Source: TMP-86 sp046347195
GTDB lineage: Bacteria; Pseudomonadota; Gammaproteobacteria; Steroidobacterales; Steroidobacteraceae
Length of the DNA stretch: 64,000 nt
Reading direction: 5' to 3'
NCBI GenBank assembly: GCA_046347195.1
Contig: JAXMGQ010000008.1
Coordinates: 59,570 to 123,569, forward strand
Under the pieces are notes generated by a model. It ran no database searches, had not been told where the DNA came from, and was given only the letters and a program-made list of their open reading frames with translations. This document shows positions 6,994 to 16,357 of the stretch, in pieces (positions within the stretch are counted from its first letter, which is position 1; each line of letters starts with the position of its first letter). Made by a program: the position numbers and the translations under genes.

Positions 6994-9351
6994 GTGAAAT
7001 TCATCGTCTCGCGCTCGCTGTTCGGCAGTGTTGCCATCCTCGCCTTCACCGCATATGCCGCCGATTCCCCCTCCGGCCAGTGGTCCTACTTCGGTGGGAG
7101 CAAGCATTTCGACCGCTATTCGGGCCTGTCGCAGATCTCCGCGGACAACGTCGCCCGCTTGCGCACGGTATGGACGCGGCCTGGGGTGGACGGTGCGCTT
7201 ACGCAACGCTACCAGGACCTGACGCCCTCGAATTACCTGCGCGGCACGCCGATTCTCATCGACGGCATCCTGTATGCGCCCAATGCCGTGGGCCTGGTGG
7301 AGGCCTTCGATCCGGCCACGGGCAAGACCGTGTGGGTGCAGCAGCCCTTTGCCGATACCCTGCGCGAGGCGGCGGGGGAAGGTTCGCGCGGCGTGGACTA
7401 TTGGCACGAGGGCGCCGACCGGCGCATCTTCTCGGTTCGCGGCGAGTACCTGTATGCGCTGGATGCCGCCACGGGCGCGCTCAAGAGTTCCTTCGGCGAA
7501 GGTGGCCGCGTCTCGTTGAACCGTCACAACCCCGATGGCACGCTGTTCTTCGGTTTCAATGGCCCGTTGGTGGTGCGCGACGTGATCATCATCGGCGGCA
7601 ACGGTGGCGGCAAGGCGGGCGAGGGCTACGGCGATGGCGGCCCGGAGCGCGAATCCACGCCCGAAGATGTGCGCGGCTACGATGTACGCTCGGGCAAGCT
7701 CCTGTGGACCATTCACCTGATTCCACCGCCCGGCGATCCGCTGCGCAAGACCTGGGGCAAGGGCTCGGCCGACTACGTCGGCAACATGGCGGCCTGGGCG
7801 CCGCTGTCGGGCGATGAGCGCCTGGGCTATGTGTACGTGCCGTTGAGTGCGCCGACCAATTCCTACTATGGCGGCCATCGGCCCGGCGACAACCTGTTCG
7901 CTGACAGCCTGGTGGTGCTGGAGGCGCGCACCGGCAAGCGGGTGTGGCATTTCCAGATGGTGCATCATGACCTGTGGGACTACGACAACGCCTCACCGCC
8001 CACGCTGGGTGACATCACCGTCAACGGCCGCCGCATCCCCGCGGTGATGCAGCCGAACAAGAACGGCTTTCTGTTCGTGTTCAATCGCATCACCGGCAAG
8101 CCGGTGTGGCCCATCGTCGAACGCCCGGTGCCGCAATCCAATGTACCGGGTGAAGCGACATCGCCGACGCAGCCGTTTCCCACCAAGCCGCCGGCCTTCG
8201 ATCGCCAGGGCATGACGGTGGATGATCTCATCGACTTCACGCCCGCATTGCGCGAGGAGGCGAAGAAGATCCTCGCCGACTACGACTACGGCCCGCTGTT
8301 CTCGCCCAACACCGTGGTCAGCGACAAGCCGGGCGGCAAGAAGGGTCTGATCTCCGTGCCCAGTGCCTGGGGCTCGGGCAACTGGAACACCGGTGCCTTC
8401 GATCCGGAACGCGGTGTGTATTACGCCGTGTCGATGACGCTGCCGGAGCCCAATCCGCTCATGCAGCCCACCGAGCCGGGTGCCACCATCGCCTATAAAT
8501 TCGCGGACCTGGCGCCTGACCCGCATGCACCGCCGCCGACTTCCTATGGCATGGGTCCTCAAGGGTTGCCGTTGCTCAAGCCGCCCTATGGCCGCATCAC
8601 AGCGCTGGATTTGAATCGTGGCGAAAAGTTGTGGACCGTGCCGAACGGTGATGGCCCGCGTCATCATCCGTTGCTCGAGTCGCTGCATCTGCCGCCGCTG
8701 GGCACCACCGGCCGGCCGGTGCCGCTGCTGACGCGAACTCTGCTGTTCCTGGGTGAGAGCAGTGATGCGCTGTTTGGCGCCGCGGGAATCGCAGGACCGT
8801 CGACGTTTCGCGCCTACGACAAGGTCAGCGGTCGCGTGGTGTGGGAACGCCGCCTGCCCGCCGGCACCACCGGCGGACCGATCAGCTACGAGGCCGATGG
8901 CCGCCAGTTCATCGTGGTGCCGGTCGGCGGCAAGGACTATGGCAGCGGCTGGATCGCGATGGCACTGCCCGATGCCACGCATCCCGCACCGGTTTCGCTG
9001 TTGGATGAAGGAAAGGACCAGTACTTCCAGCATTGCGCCATGTGTCATGGCGTCGACATGCAGGGGGCTCAGCATGCGCCGCCGCTGCTCGGCGCGCAGT
9101 TCCGCGAGCGCTGGTCGGGTCACACGGCGCGTAATTTCTATAGCCGCATCATCACCACCATGCCCTTTGGTGATCCGGGTACGCTGACCGAGGCGCAGGC
9201 CCTGCGCATCGCGGTCTACTGTCTGAACCGCAATGAGGCGGCGATGGATCCGGAGCAGATCGTGGCGCCGCACGATCTGAACCACATCCGCCTGGAGTTT
9301 GGCGCGGCTTCGGCTGCTGCTGCGGGTCAGGCCGCGACGCAGGAGCATTGA
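6994..9351 (+). CDS. PQQ-dependent dehydrogenase with C-terminal cytochrome c domain
   Basis: 785 residues. A signal peptide (first 22 residues, cut near AYA-AD) exports the protein. Residues 25-640 form the eight-bladed quinoprotein propeller, with WSYFGGSKHFDRYSGLSQIS at the start and repeated W-docking motifs such as GKRVWHFQMVHHDLWDYDNA, close to the glucose-dehydrogenase-like branch but without its membrane anchor. A c-type cytochrome domain follows: heme site CAMCH at 681-685 and likely distal Met at 723 (TTMPFG). It would oxidise an alcohol or sugar in the periplasm and pass electrons through its heme to the respiratory chain. GGGAGAACGA precedes the GTG start. No PQQ synthesis genes are in the window; the substrate is unknown. 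Confidence 0.85.
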   Translation: MKFIVSRSLFGSVAILAFTAYAADSPSGQWSYFGGSKHFDRYSGLSQISADNVARLRTVWTRPGVDGALTQRYQDLTPSNYLRGTPILIDGILYAPNAVGLVEAFDPATGKTVWVQQPFADTLREAAGEGSRGVDYWHEGADRRIFSVRGEYLYALDAATGALKSSFGEGGRVSLNRHNPDGTLFFGFNGPLVVRDVIIIGGNGGGKAGEGYGDGGPERESTPEDVRGYDVRSGKLLWTIHLIPPPGDPLRKTWGKGSADYVGNMAAWAPLSGDERLGYVYVPLSAPTNSYYGGHRPGDNLFADSLVVLEARTGKRVWHFQMVHHDLWDYDNASPPTLGDITVNGRRIPAVMQPNKNGFLFVFNRITGKPVWPIVERPVPQSNVPGEATSPTQPFPTKPPAFDRQGMTVDDLIDFTPALREEAKKILADYDYGPLFSPNTVVSDKPGGKKGLISVPSAWGSGNWNTGAFDPERGVYYAVSMTLPEPNPLMQPTEPGATIAYKFADLAPDPHAPPPTSYGMGPQGLPLLKPPYGRITALDLNRGEKLWTVPNGDGPRHHPLLESLHLPPLGTTGRPVPLLTRTLLFLGESSDALFGAAGIAGPSTFRAYDKVSGRVVWERRLPAGTTGGPISYEADGRQFIVVPVGGKDYGSGWIAMALPDATHPAPVSLLDEGKDQYFQHCAMCHGVDMQGAQHAPPLLGAQFRERWSGHTARNFYSRIITTMPFGDPGTLTEAQALRIAVYCLNRNEAAMDPEQIVAPHDLNHIRLEFGAASAAAAGQAATQEH

Positions 9352-9357
9352 TGGCCG

Positions 9358-10737
9358 CTACCAATACAACATCGGGGTCTTGTCCAGCAACTCGGTGCCG
9401 CTCTGCGTCACGATGAAATTGTTCTCGAAACCGGCGGAGCCGATGCCTGGCCGCCGCACGAACGCTTCCGCGGTGAGCACCATGCCGGGCTTGAGTGGCC
9501 CCTGCAGCTTTCGGTAGCCGAAGGGGCCGGCGGGCGGGTCGCCCATCGGCAAGGTATAGGAGGGGAACCCGGTGCCCAGGCCGTGGCCGAACAGCTCATC
9601 GCCCGACTTTTCGTCGAAGTACCGGTTCTTGCGGGCCATCTCCTCCCATCGCAGTCCGACGTCCCGGCCCGTGATGCCTGGCTTGATGGCCTTGACCATC
9701 TCGCTGACGATGTTGGCGCAGTTCTCCACCACCTCGCGCTGCTGCGGTGTGGGACGCCGGGCACAGATGGAGGTGCGGCCCGGATCGAGCCAGTACCCCG
9801 CAAAGACGGGTCCGTAGATCCAGACGCACACGAAATCGCCCGCGGCCGGGGCCTTCATGTCGTAGCCGTAGAAATCGAAGCTCAAAGGTGACGCCATCGT
9901 CGGGCCATGGGCGATGGAGATGCGGTGAAATCCGCCGCCCCCGCTGATCAGCACCGATGCGGCGCGGGCCGCGGCATCGCAGGCGCGTTCGCCGGCGATC
10001 ATGGCTTGCATCGCGGCATCGAGCGCGCTGGATACCAGGCTCCCGGCGGCCCGGTAGGCCTCGAGTTCGCGGGCGCTCTTGATCATCTGCGGCCCTTCGA
10101 GGAACCCTTCCTGGGTGACCCAGCTGATCTGCGGCGTGTTCTTTCTCAAGATGCGATCAAAATAGCCCGGCAGGACGTCATCACCCACCACCGCCACGCG
10201 GCCTTCGATGTGCTCCGCGCGCAGATACTCGGCGAGCTTCAAGGTCATGTGCGGGGTGTGGGTCACCACCTTCCCGCAGAAGATCTTCGATGCATCGTAG
10301 GTTTCACTGACCAGGCCGATATGCAGCTCGGGTTCACGGCCCTTGCGAATCAGCACCGCGGCGAACGTCCAGGGCTCATCGAGCTCCTCGCTCAAGGGGT
10401 CCTGACCGGTGCCATCGGTGTAGAAGTTGGTCAGCCAGTACACATCACCCACTTTGTCGTAGGTGCCGGCCGAGCGCTGCCAGACCAGGAGATTGTCGAA
10501 TCCCGCGGCCGCCATGGCCGCCTGCACCCGGCTCCAGCGGGCCTGGTATTCGTCCCGGGTGAAGAACATCTCCGGGTTGGCGGCGCCGCCGGCTCCAGAA
10601 AGGTGGGTTCCCGCGCCGAAAGTATCGCGAATCGACGCGGCGCTCACCGTGGCAAGAACGGCGGACGACGTCGTGGATTTCAGGAAGCCCCGCCGGTTCA
10701 TGGGGAATCGAACGGCATTGCCGTCATCGCTACTCAT
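9358..10737 (-). CDS. Exported M24-family (Xaa-Pro aminopeptidase/creatinase-like) protein
   Basis: 459 residues. A Tat-type signal (RRGFLKSTTSSAVLATVSAA, residues 15 on) precedes an N-terminal creatinase-like domain and a C-terminal pita-bread M24 domain. Of the five usual metal ligands, the second Asp (AGYWLDPGRTS), the His (GHGLGTGFPSY) and the two Glu (LTAEAFV and GFENNFIV) are present, but where IDAG is normal the sequence is VWIYG, so the first Asp is missing. That is reminiscent of non-metal M24 members such as creatinase. It overlaps the upstream S33 gene by four bases (ATGA) and is the last gene of the operon. Annotation as a peptidase is by family; activity is doubtful given the missing ligand. 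Confidence 0.75.
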   Translation of the reverse strand: MSSDDGNAVRFPMNRRGFLKSTTSSAVLATVSAASIRDTFGAGTHLSGAGGAANPEMFFTRDEYQARWSRVQAAMAAAGFDNLLVWQRSAGTYDKVGDVYWLTNFYTDGTGQDPLSEELDEPWTFAAVLIRKGREPELHIGLVSETYDASKIFCGKVVTHTPHMTLKLAEYLRAEHIEGRVAVVGDDVLPGYFDRILRKNTPQISWVTQEGFLEGPQMIKSARELEAYRAAGSLVSSALDAAMQAMIAGERACDAAARAASVLISGGGGFHRISIAHGPTMASPLSFDFYGYDMKAPAAGDFVCVWIYGPVFAGYWLDPGRTSICARRPTPQQREVVENCANIVSEMVKAIKPGITGRDVGLRWEEMARKNRYFDEKSGDELFGHGLGTGFPSYTLPMGDPPAGPFGYRKLQGPLKPGMVLTAEAFVRRPGIGSAGFENNFIVTQSGTELLDKTPMLYW

Positions 10738-11717
10738 GATTCGTTCTCCAGGAAGTGACTGACGGCGTCGAGATAGGCGGTGTTCTGATCGACGAAGGTC
10801 ATGTGCGCGCTGTGCGGTACCTTGATCAGCTCGGAGTTTCCCAGTGCTTCGTGCGACTGCCGCGCGGTGGCGTCTCCGACCAGGTCGTGGTCACCGTAGA
10901 TGATGAGCGAACGGATGTCGAGCTTCTTCAAGGCGGGCGTGAAGTCGAAGCCGCGCAGGTTGCCGTCGATGTGGAAGTCGCTCTTCGCGCCCCACATCTG
11001 GCCGAGCACCTCCCAGCCAAGGCCTGACCCGGCCGTGTCCCATGGCGGCATGCGGCCCGAATAGTTGTAGGGCGCCTCGGCCTGGTCCGCGAGTTTCCGG
11101 TATTCAGGCAGTTGTGCGCCGTCGGCGCCGATGATGCCCTTGGCTTCGAGTGTCTGTATTCGGGCGCGAAGCGCCGGGTCGATCTCGCCCGGGATTCGCT
11201 TGAAGTCGGCATTGATGAACGCCGCCGACGATCCGGTGCTGGAGAGGATCAGCCGCCGGATGCCGGCGGGGTAGCGGGTGGCCACGGCCTGGGCGAGGAT
11301 CCCGCCGAAGGAATGTCCCAGCAAATCCATCTTGCTCAAAGCCAGTGCGGTGCGCACCGCTTCCACATCGGCCGCCATGCCCTCCAGCGTGTACTGAGTT
11401 GGAGGCAATTGCTGCGAGCGGCCGCTGCCGCGCTCATCGATGAAAACCAAACGGTGGTGCCGCGCCAGCGGCAGCAGGTAGGGCAGGAAGTAGTCGTGCG
11501 TCGATCCGGGTCCTCCGTGCAGTACCATCAGCGCGGGGCCACTGCCGATGGACTTGTAGTAGATCATGGCGCCGCCGGTGTCGACGAATCCCTCGTGCTG
11601 TTCGAATACCGTGGGCCTGGCCGCGGCAGGAGCGGCCGGCGCCGTGGACAGCAGCCAGCAGGCTGCGGCGATGGCCATCACGAGTCGTGTGCACAGCGCG
11701 TGGATCCCCATGCTCAT
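10734..11717 (-). CDS. Exported S33 alpha/beta hydrolase, proline iminopeptidase-like
   Basis: 327 residues with an N-terminal signal peptide (cut near residue 34). The oxyanion motif HGGPG (67-71), nucleophile elbow GHSFGG (Ser136), acid IYGDHDLVG and terminal His in PHSAHMTF give a complete catalytic triad of the S33 prolyl aminopeptidase family, which releases N-terminal proline or hydrolyses related amides and esters. In the ancestral arrangement its ATG lay 14 bases after the TonB receptor stop, with GGGGGA as ribosome site; an insertion sequence now separates them. Stop overlaps the M24 gene start. Paired S33 and M24 enzymes suggest attack on proline-containing peptides, but a non-peptide substrate is possible. 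Confidence 0.82.
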   Translation of the reverse strand: MSMGIHALCTRLVMAIAAACWLLSTAPAAPAAARPTVFEQHEGFVDTGGAMIYYKSIGSGPALMVLHGGPGSTHDYFLPYLLPLARHHRLVFIDERGSGRSQQLPPTQYTLEGMAADVEAVRTALALSKMDLLGHSFGGILAQAVATRYPAGIRRLILSSTGSSAAFINADFKRIPGEIDPALRARIQTLEAKGIIGADGAQLPEYRKLADQAEAPYNYSGRMPPWDTAGSGLGWEVLGQMWGAKSDFHIDGNLRGFDFTPALKKLDIRSLIIYGDHDLVGDATARQSHEALGNSELIKVPHSAHMTFVDQNTAYLDAVSHFLENES

Positions 11718-11731
11718 GTCATCCCCCGTTC

Positions 11732-11739
11732 TAAAAGTT
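11732..11739. repeat. Target-site duplication, left copy (TAAAAGTT)
   Basis: Eight bases directly abutting the left end of insertion sequence copy 1 and repeated exactly at its right end. Eight-base duplications are normal for ISL3 transposition. The repeat spans the stop codon region of the interrupted TonB receptor. Confidence 0.85.
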
Positions 11740-13169
11740 GGCTCTGTTGAATTTCGAGTGGGTTACGCGACGTAGGGATTGAGCTTGGAGAAGTCGAGCT
11801 TGCCAGCGACAAGGAAGATCACCATGCGGATGGTGCGGAAGGTCCCATACCCGCGCGCCTTGCGTTTGGCGGCCTGGAACAGGCCGTTGATGGCTTCCAG
11901 AAGCCGTTCGTTTGCCGTGTTTCGACCCAGGCGAGGACCCCCTCGAAGTGCTTGCGGATCATGACGGCCACTGCCTTCATCGGCTCGACCTTCGAGCGCA
12001 TCACGTTCGTACACCACTGCTTGAGCAGCGCGCGCACGATGTTGGGCTGCTTGCGGCTCATGATCTCGCGCAGCTGCTCGCGGTACTGCCAGGCACGGGC
12101 GGTGCGGCTGCTGGTCATGTTCGCCAGCAGGGCATCGGCTCGGCGCGCTGCGGCCGCCCCAACCGACTGCGGTCCTTCAGCAGCGTCCAACGCAACCCCT
12201 TGAGGCTCGGGTCGAGCTTCTGCTCGGCGCGGCGCATGGCGTCGATCGCGGCCGAGGCGTGAGCGATCACGTGGAACTTGTCGAAGGTGATCTGTGCGTT
12301 GGAAAGTTTGCCTCGACGCCTTTGATGAACGCCGGGGACATGTCGATGCTGATGGCGGCAATCTGGGTGGGCTTGCCAGCATGGGCGCGCAGGTTCGCGG
12401 CGAAGGCCTGCACGGTCTCGGCTTCGCGGCCCTCGGCCACGAACAGCACTCGGCGCCGCTCGGGGTCCGGGTCGGCATCGGCAAAGAGCGTCACGTAGTC
12501 GTGTCCCTTGGCGCGCGAGGTCTCATCGATCGCCAGGCGCCGCACCTCACGGAGATCGGCCGCACCAACCGCCGCATCGACGTAGCGATGGCACACGGCC
12601 ATGATCCGATGAACCGACTCCCCGGTGATGCGCGCGACACCCGTGAAGGACATCTCCCGGCTCAACAGCAGCACGAAGGCCTCAAAGAGCAGCGAGAAGC
12701 CCGACAGCTTGCCCGCCCACGGCGGGCTCACCTGAACAACCTTCCCGTCGGGCAGCTTCACTCGCGGTACCCGCACCGAAAGCTCGCATTCGTGCTGGAA
12801 GAAGTTCAGGTGCCGGTAGGTCTTGGTCACGGTGTCGTGCACCGGGTGCTGCCTCGCCAGCGACCCCAAAGCGGCTGCCAACCTCGAAATCCACGCAAAT
12901 GTTCAGCTTCTTCTGGCTCGGCTCGAAGCTCATCCCGGCGATGAACCAGGGGGAGCTGATGCCCAGGGCAGACTCGAATATCTTCTCGGTGACCATCTCG
13001 ACCCTTCCACTTCGATCTTCAGGAGCCTGCGCCCCAACCAGCCACGGACTTCAGCCGCCTGCGGCGCCAGACCGCGCTTCGCCTTTGCCGATGAAAGTAG
13101 ATCGAAGAGCAAAGATCAAGATCTACCCCGAAGAAAGCTCCGGTTACCCACTCAGATTTCAATAGAGGC
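11740..13169 (-). mobile_element. ISL3-family insertion sequence, copy 1
   Basis: 1430 bp element. Its left end GGCTCTGTTGAATTTCGAGT and the inverted right end (reading GCCTCTATTGAAATCTGAGT on the opposite strand) match at 22 of the first 30 positions. It is flanked by an exact 8-bp duplication TAAAAGTT, so it arrived by transposition and its flanks have not been rearranged. It holds one ISL3 transposase gene on the minus strand, now frameshifted. It inserted at the stop codon of the TonB receptor gene: the receptor still ends with TAG, because the base after the duplication restores it, but the downstream S33 and M24 genes are cut off from the upstream part of the operon. Confidence 0.9.
11763..12996 (-). 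pseudogene. tnpA: ISL3-family transposase, frameshifted (IS copy 1)
   Basis: Starts MVTEKIFESALGISSPWFIA with the N-terminal zinc-finger region partly out of frame, then VRVPRVKLPDGKVVQVSPPW and a long intact stretch holding the catalytic residues of the ISL3 DDE domain: LAIDETSRAKGHDYVTLFAD and SIDMSPAFIKGVEANFP. A missing base after ANFP shifts the frame, and the conserved end (RSKVEPMKAVAVMIRKHFEG, LEAINGLFQAAKRKARGYG, GKLDFSKLNPYVA) lies in two other frames. Compared with copy 2 the frameshifts are at different places, so neither copy is a simple duplicate of the other's damage. As read it would not give active transposase. Confidence 0.85.
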
Positions 13170-13177
13170 TAAAAGTT
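13170..13177. repeat. Target-site duplication, right copy (TAAAAGTT)
   Basis: Second copy of the 8-bp duplication bordering IS copy 1. It contains the last bases of the TonB receptor (Phe codon and stop on the minus strand). Confidence 0.85.
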
Positions 13178-14570
13178 CATCTTGAGATCGAGCCCGATGC
13201 TCCTCGGCAGCGTGGAAATCTGCGACCGGAACACATCGCCGAAGCTCGAGCCGGCGCCCACCTGGATGCTCAGGATGGCATTCTCGTTGGTGAGATTACG
13301 CCCATACAGCGAGACCTCGTAATGCGCGCTGCGCAGGCCGATGCTGGCGCCCACCATGTTGTAGGAGGGGCGCTGGAACACCGAGGTGAAGCCGGTCGGC
13401 ACTTCACTCAGGTAAGTCCAGTCGGCGCGCAGGAATCCGGAGCGCTCGCTGCCGAGGGCAAGGGTGTACTCCGCCCCGGCATTGATCTTCCGGCGCGGCA
13501 CATCCGGCAGGGGATCGCCGGGCACCGAGGCGCTGGCCGATTGGTACGCCGGTGCGATCGAGGTGAACTCGGCCTGAGTGTAGCTGCCGCCCGCGTTGAG
13601 GGTGAGCGCTTCGATGGGCCGGTAGACGATCTCGGCCTCCACGCCCTTGCTGCGCGCCTCGCCCACATTGGCCACGATGATGTAGCCGCAGCCCGGGTCG
13701 GTGACGGCCTGCTGGACGTTCCTCCAGTCGATGCGATAGGCCGCGACGTTGACCGACAGATGCCGCTGCAGCAGTTCGGTCTTCGCGCCGATCTCGTAGT
13801 TCCACACCGAGTCGGGGTCGTAGATGGGCGAGTAGGCATCGACCAGCGAGCAATTGATGCCGTCAGGCAGGCCCACGTTGGGGCCGCCGGGCCGGTAGCC
13901 GCGCGCGGCGGTGGCATACAAGGTCACATCCTCGAGCGGGCGGTAGGAGAGGACGAATCGCGGACTGGTGCCCGTGGCCTTGGCGTGGATCAGGGGCTGA
14001 TTGGGCGCGGCCAGCACGCCGGTCTGCACATTCTCGAGGCTGTCGCGCAGTTCGTAGTAGCGCGCACCCGCGGTGAGCTCGAGGTTCGGCAGGAGCTTGT
14101 AGGTCAGGTCGACGAAGGCAGCGAGTTGGCGGTCGACGACGAATTGCTCGAAGGTGTAGAGGCTGGTGTCGCTTCCCTGACCGATCAGGTCCGCAAAGGA
14201 GGCGCTGTCGAGCAGCTCCGTCGAATGCTGCTTGAGCCGGCTGAAGTAGGCGCCGGCCACCCACTTCAGCCGCTGATCCGACGGTGAGGTGAGGCGCAGC
14301 TCCTGGATGATGCCTTCATTGTGGGACGTCAAGCGGTGCAGGGTCGGATAGTCGACAGAGGGCAGACCGAAGAACGGCGCGAAATTGGTGGTGAGCAGGC
14401 TGTAGTCATCGCTGTTGTCCACGTTGCGCGACAGGAATGAGGTCGATGACAGGAGCGAGCCGAAGCCCAAGTCGGCTTCCACCAGCAGATTCCCCGCGGT
14501 GAGCTTGCTGCTCAGCGGGCTCGGAAAGGTGGCTGCCTTGGTGAATGCGGGAAGGTTGGTGAAATAATCG

Positions 14571-15997
14571 GCCTCTATTGAAATCTGAGTGGGTAACCGG
14601 AGCTTTCTTCGGGGTAGATCTTGATCTTTGCTCTTCGATCTACTTTCATCGGCAAAGGCGAAGCGCGGTCTGGCGCCGCAGGCGGCAGAAGTCCGTGGCT
14701 GGTTGGGGCGCAGGCTCCTGAAGATCGAAGTGGAAGGGTCGAGATGGTCACCGAGAAGATATTCGAGTCTGCCCTGCATCAGCTCCCCCTGGTTCATCGC
14801 CGGGATGAGCTTCGAGCCGAGCCAGAAGAAGCTGAACATTTGCGTGGATTTCGAGGTTGGCAGCCGCTTTGGGGTCGCTGGCGCGGACGGGCAGCACCCG
14901 GTGCGACACCGTGACCAAGACCTACCGGCACCTGAACTTCTTCCAGCACGAATGCGAGCTTTCGGTGCGGGTACCGCGAGTGAAGCTGCCCGACGGGAAG
15001 GTTGTTCAGGTGAGCCCGCCGTGGGCGGGCAAGCTGTCGGGCTTCGCTGCTCTTTGAGGCCTTCGTGCTGCTGTTGAGCCGGGAGATGTCCTTCACGGGT
15101 GTCGCGCGCATCACCGGGGAGTCGGTTCATCGGATCATGGCCGTGTGCCATCGCTACGTCGATGCGGCGGTTGGTGCGGCCGATCTCCGTGAGGTGCGGC
15201 GCCTGGCGATCGATGAGACCTCGCGCGCCAAGGACACGACTACGTGACGCTCTTTGCCGATGCCGACCGGACCCCGAGCGGCGCCGAGTGCTGTTCGTGG
15301 CCGAGGGCCGCGAAGCCGAGACCGTGCAGGCCTTCGCCGCGAACCTGCGCGCCCATGCTGGCAAGCCCACCCAGATTGCCGCCATCAGCATCGACATGTC
15401 CCCGGCGTTCATCAAAGGCGTCGAGGCAAACTTTCCCAACGCACAGATCACCTTCGACAAGTTCCACGTGATCGCTCACGCCTCGGCCGCGATCGACGCC
15501 ATGCGCCGCGCCGAGCAGAAGCTCGACCCGAGCCTCAAGGGGTTGCGTTGGACGCTGCTGAAGGACCGCAGTCGGTTGGGGCTGCAGCGCGCCGAGACTC
15601 GATGCCCTGCTGGCGAACATGACCAGCAGCCGCACCGCCCGTGCCTGGCAGTACCGCGAGCAGCTGCGCGAGATCATGAGCCGCAAGCAGCCCAACATCG
15701 TGCGCGCGCTGCTCAAGCAGTGGTGTACGAACGTGATGCGCTCGAAGGTCGAGCCGATGAAGGCAGTGGCCGTCATGATCCGCAAGCACTTCGAGGGGGT
15801 CCTCGCCTGGGTCGAAACACGGCAAACGAACGGCTTCTTGGAAGCATCAACGGCCTGTTCCAGGCCGCCAAACACAAGGCGCGCGGGTATGGGACCTTCC
15901 GCACCATCCGCATGGTGATCTTCCTTGTCGCTGGCAAGCTCGACTTCTCCAAGCTCAATCCCTACGTCGCGTAACCCACTCGAAATTCAACAGAGCC
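14571..15997 (+). mobile_element. ISL3-family insertion sequence, copy 2 (inverted relative to copy 1)
   Basis: 1427 bp, same terminal repeats and gene as copy 1 but opposite orientation. It sits inside the TonB receptor gene. Its flanking octamers are AATAATCG (14563-14570) and ATAAAAGG (15998-16005), which do not match, so there is no target duplication. Together with the missing ~0.5 kb of receptor sequence this points to a deletion that started at one end of the IS, or to recombination between two former copies. The 1.4 kb receptor 3' part is now held between two inverted IS copies and could flip by recombination. Confidence 0.88.
14744..15974 (+). pseudogene. tnpA: ISL3-family transposase, frameshifted (IS copy 2)
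   Basis: Begins MVTEKIFESAL, then loses two bases relative to copy 1 and shifts frame. VRVPRVKLPDGKVVQVSPPW, LSREMSFTGVARITGESVHR and LAIDETSRAK follow in another frame, with further shifts after SRAK and near 15270. The C-terminal half is better preserved than in copy 1: ISIDMSPAFIKGVEANFPNA, NAQITFDKFHVIAHASAAID, then GTFRTIRMVIFLVAGKLDFS to NPYVA at 15974. ISL3 transposases use a DDE active site for cut-and-paste movement. Most differences from copy 1 are 1-2 base indels, often in short homopolymers, so some may be read errors. Confidence 0.82.
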
Positions 15998-16357
15998 ATA
16001 AAAGGACACCGCCGGCGCAAGTCCGTACGCGGTGCCGAGGCCCCGGATGGCCAGCGTCGATTCGCCGGGGCCCTGTACCGTGAAGGACAGGCTCGGCACC
16101 TGCGTGGCGAGATCGCCATTTCCCATCAGGTGCTGACGGCTGATGGTCTCGCCACCGAGCGCGGTGATGGCGGCGGGCACGTCCTGCAGCCGCTCGGTGC
16201 GCCGCAGCGCCGTCACCACCACCTCGGTGAGCACGGTGTCATCCGCCGCGGCGGCCTGGGCGACCGGGGCGGACAAAAACGGAGCGGCCAGGGCGCTCAG
16301 TGACACCAAGACAAATGCTCTGGTACTCATGTGCGGATCCCCCATCCGAAGTGTTCG

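Larger units (their letters stand above)
13169..16330 (-). pseudogene. TonB-dependent receptor interrupted by an IS and partly deleted
   Basis: The N-terminal piece (15998-16330) gives a signal peptide, the TonB-box-like TVLTEVVVTALRRTERLQDV and the start of the plug up to LAIRGLGTAYGLAPAVSFYG. IS copy 2 follows. The C-terminal piece (13169-14570) resumes at DYFTNLPAFTKAATFPSPLS and runs through the beta-barrel to the terminal LDLKMNF, ending in Phe as outer-membrane proteins do. Compared with the intact receptor at 41220, about 175 residues between the pieces, including LRGPQGTLYG, are missing. The gene is the fourth of a minus-strand operon starting with the Rieske oxygenase; it would have imported that operon's substrate. 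The start at 16330 has GGGGGA seven bases upstream. Confidence 0.85.

Noticed and set aside
13169..15460. Continuous 763-codon frame joining TonB receptor to IS sequence
   Set aside because: The upstream part is the antisense strand of the transposase; the fusion is an accident of the IS lacking stops in that frame.
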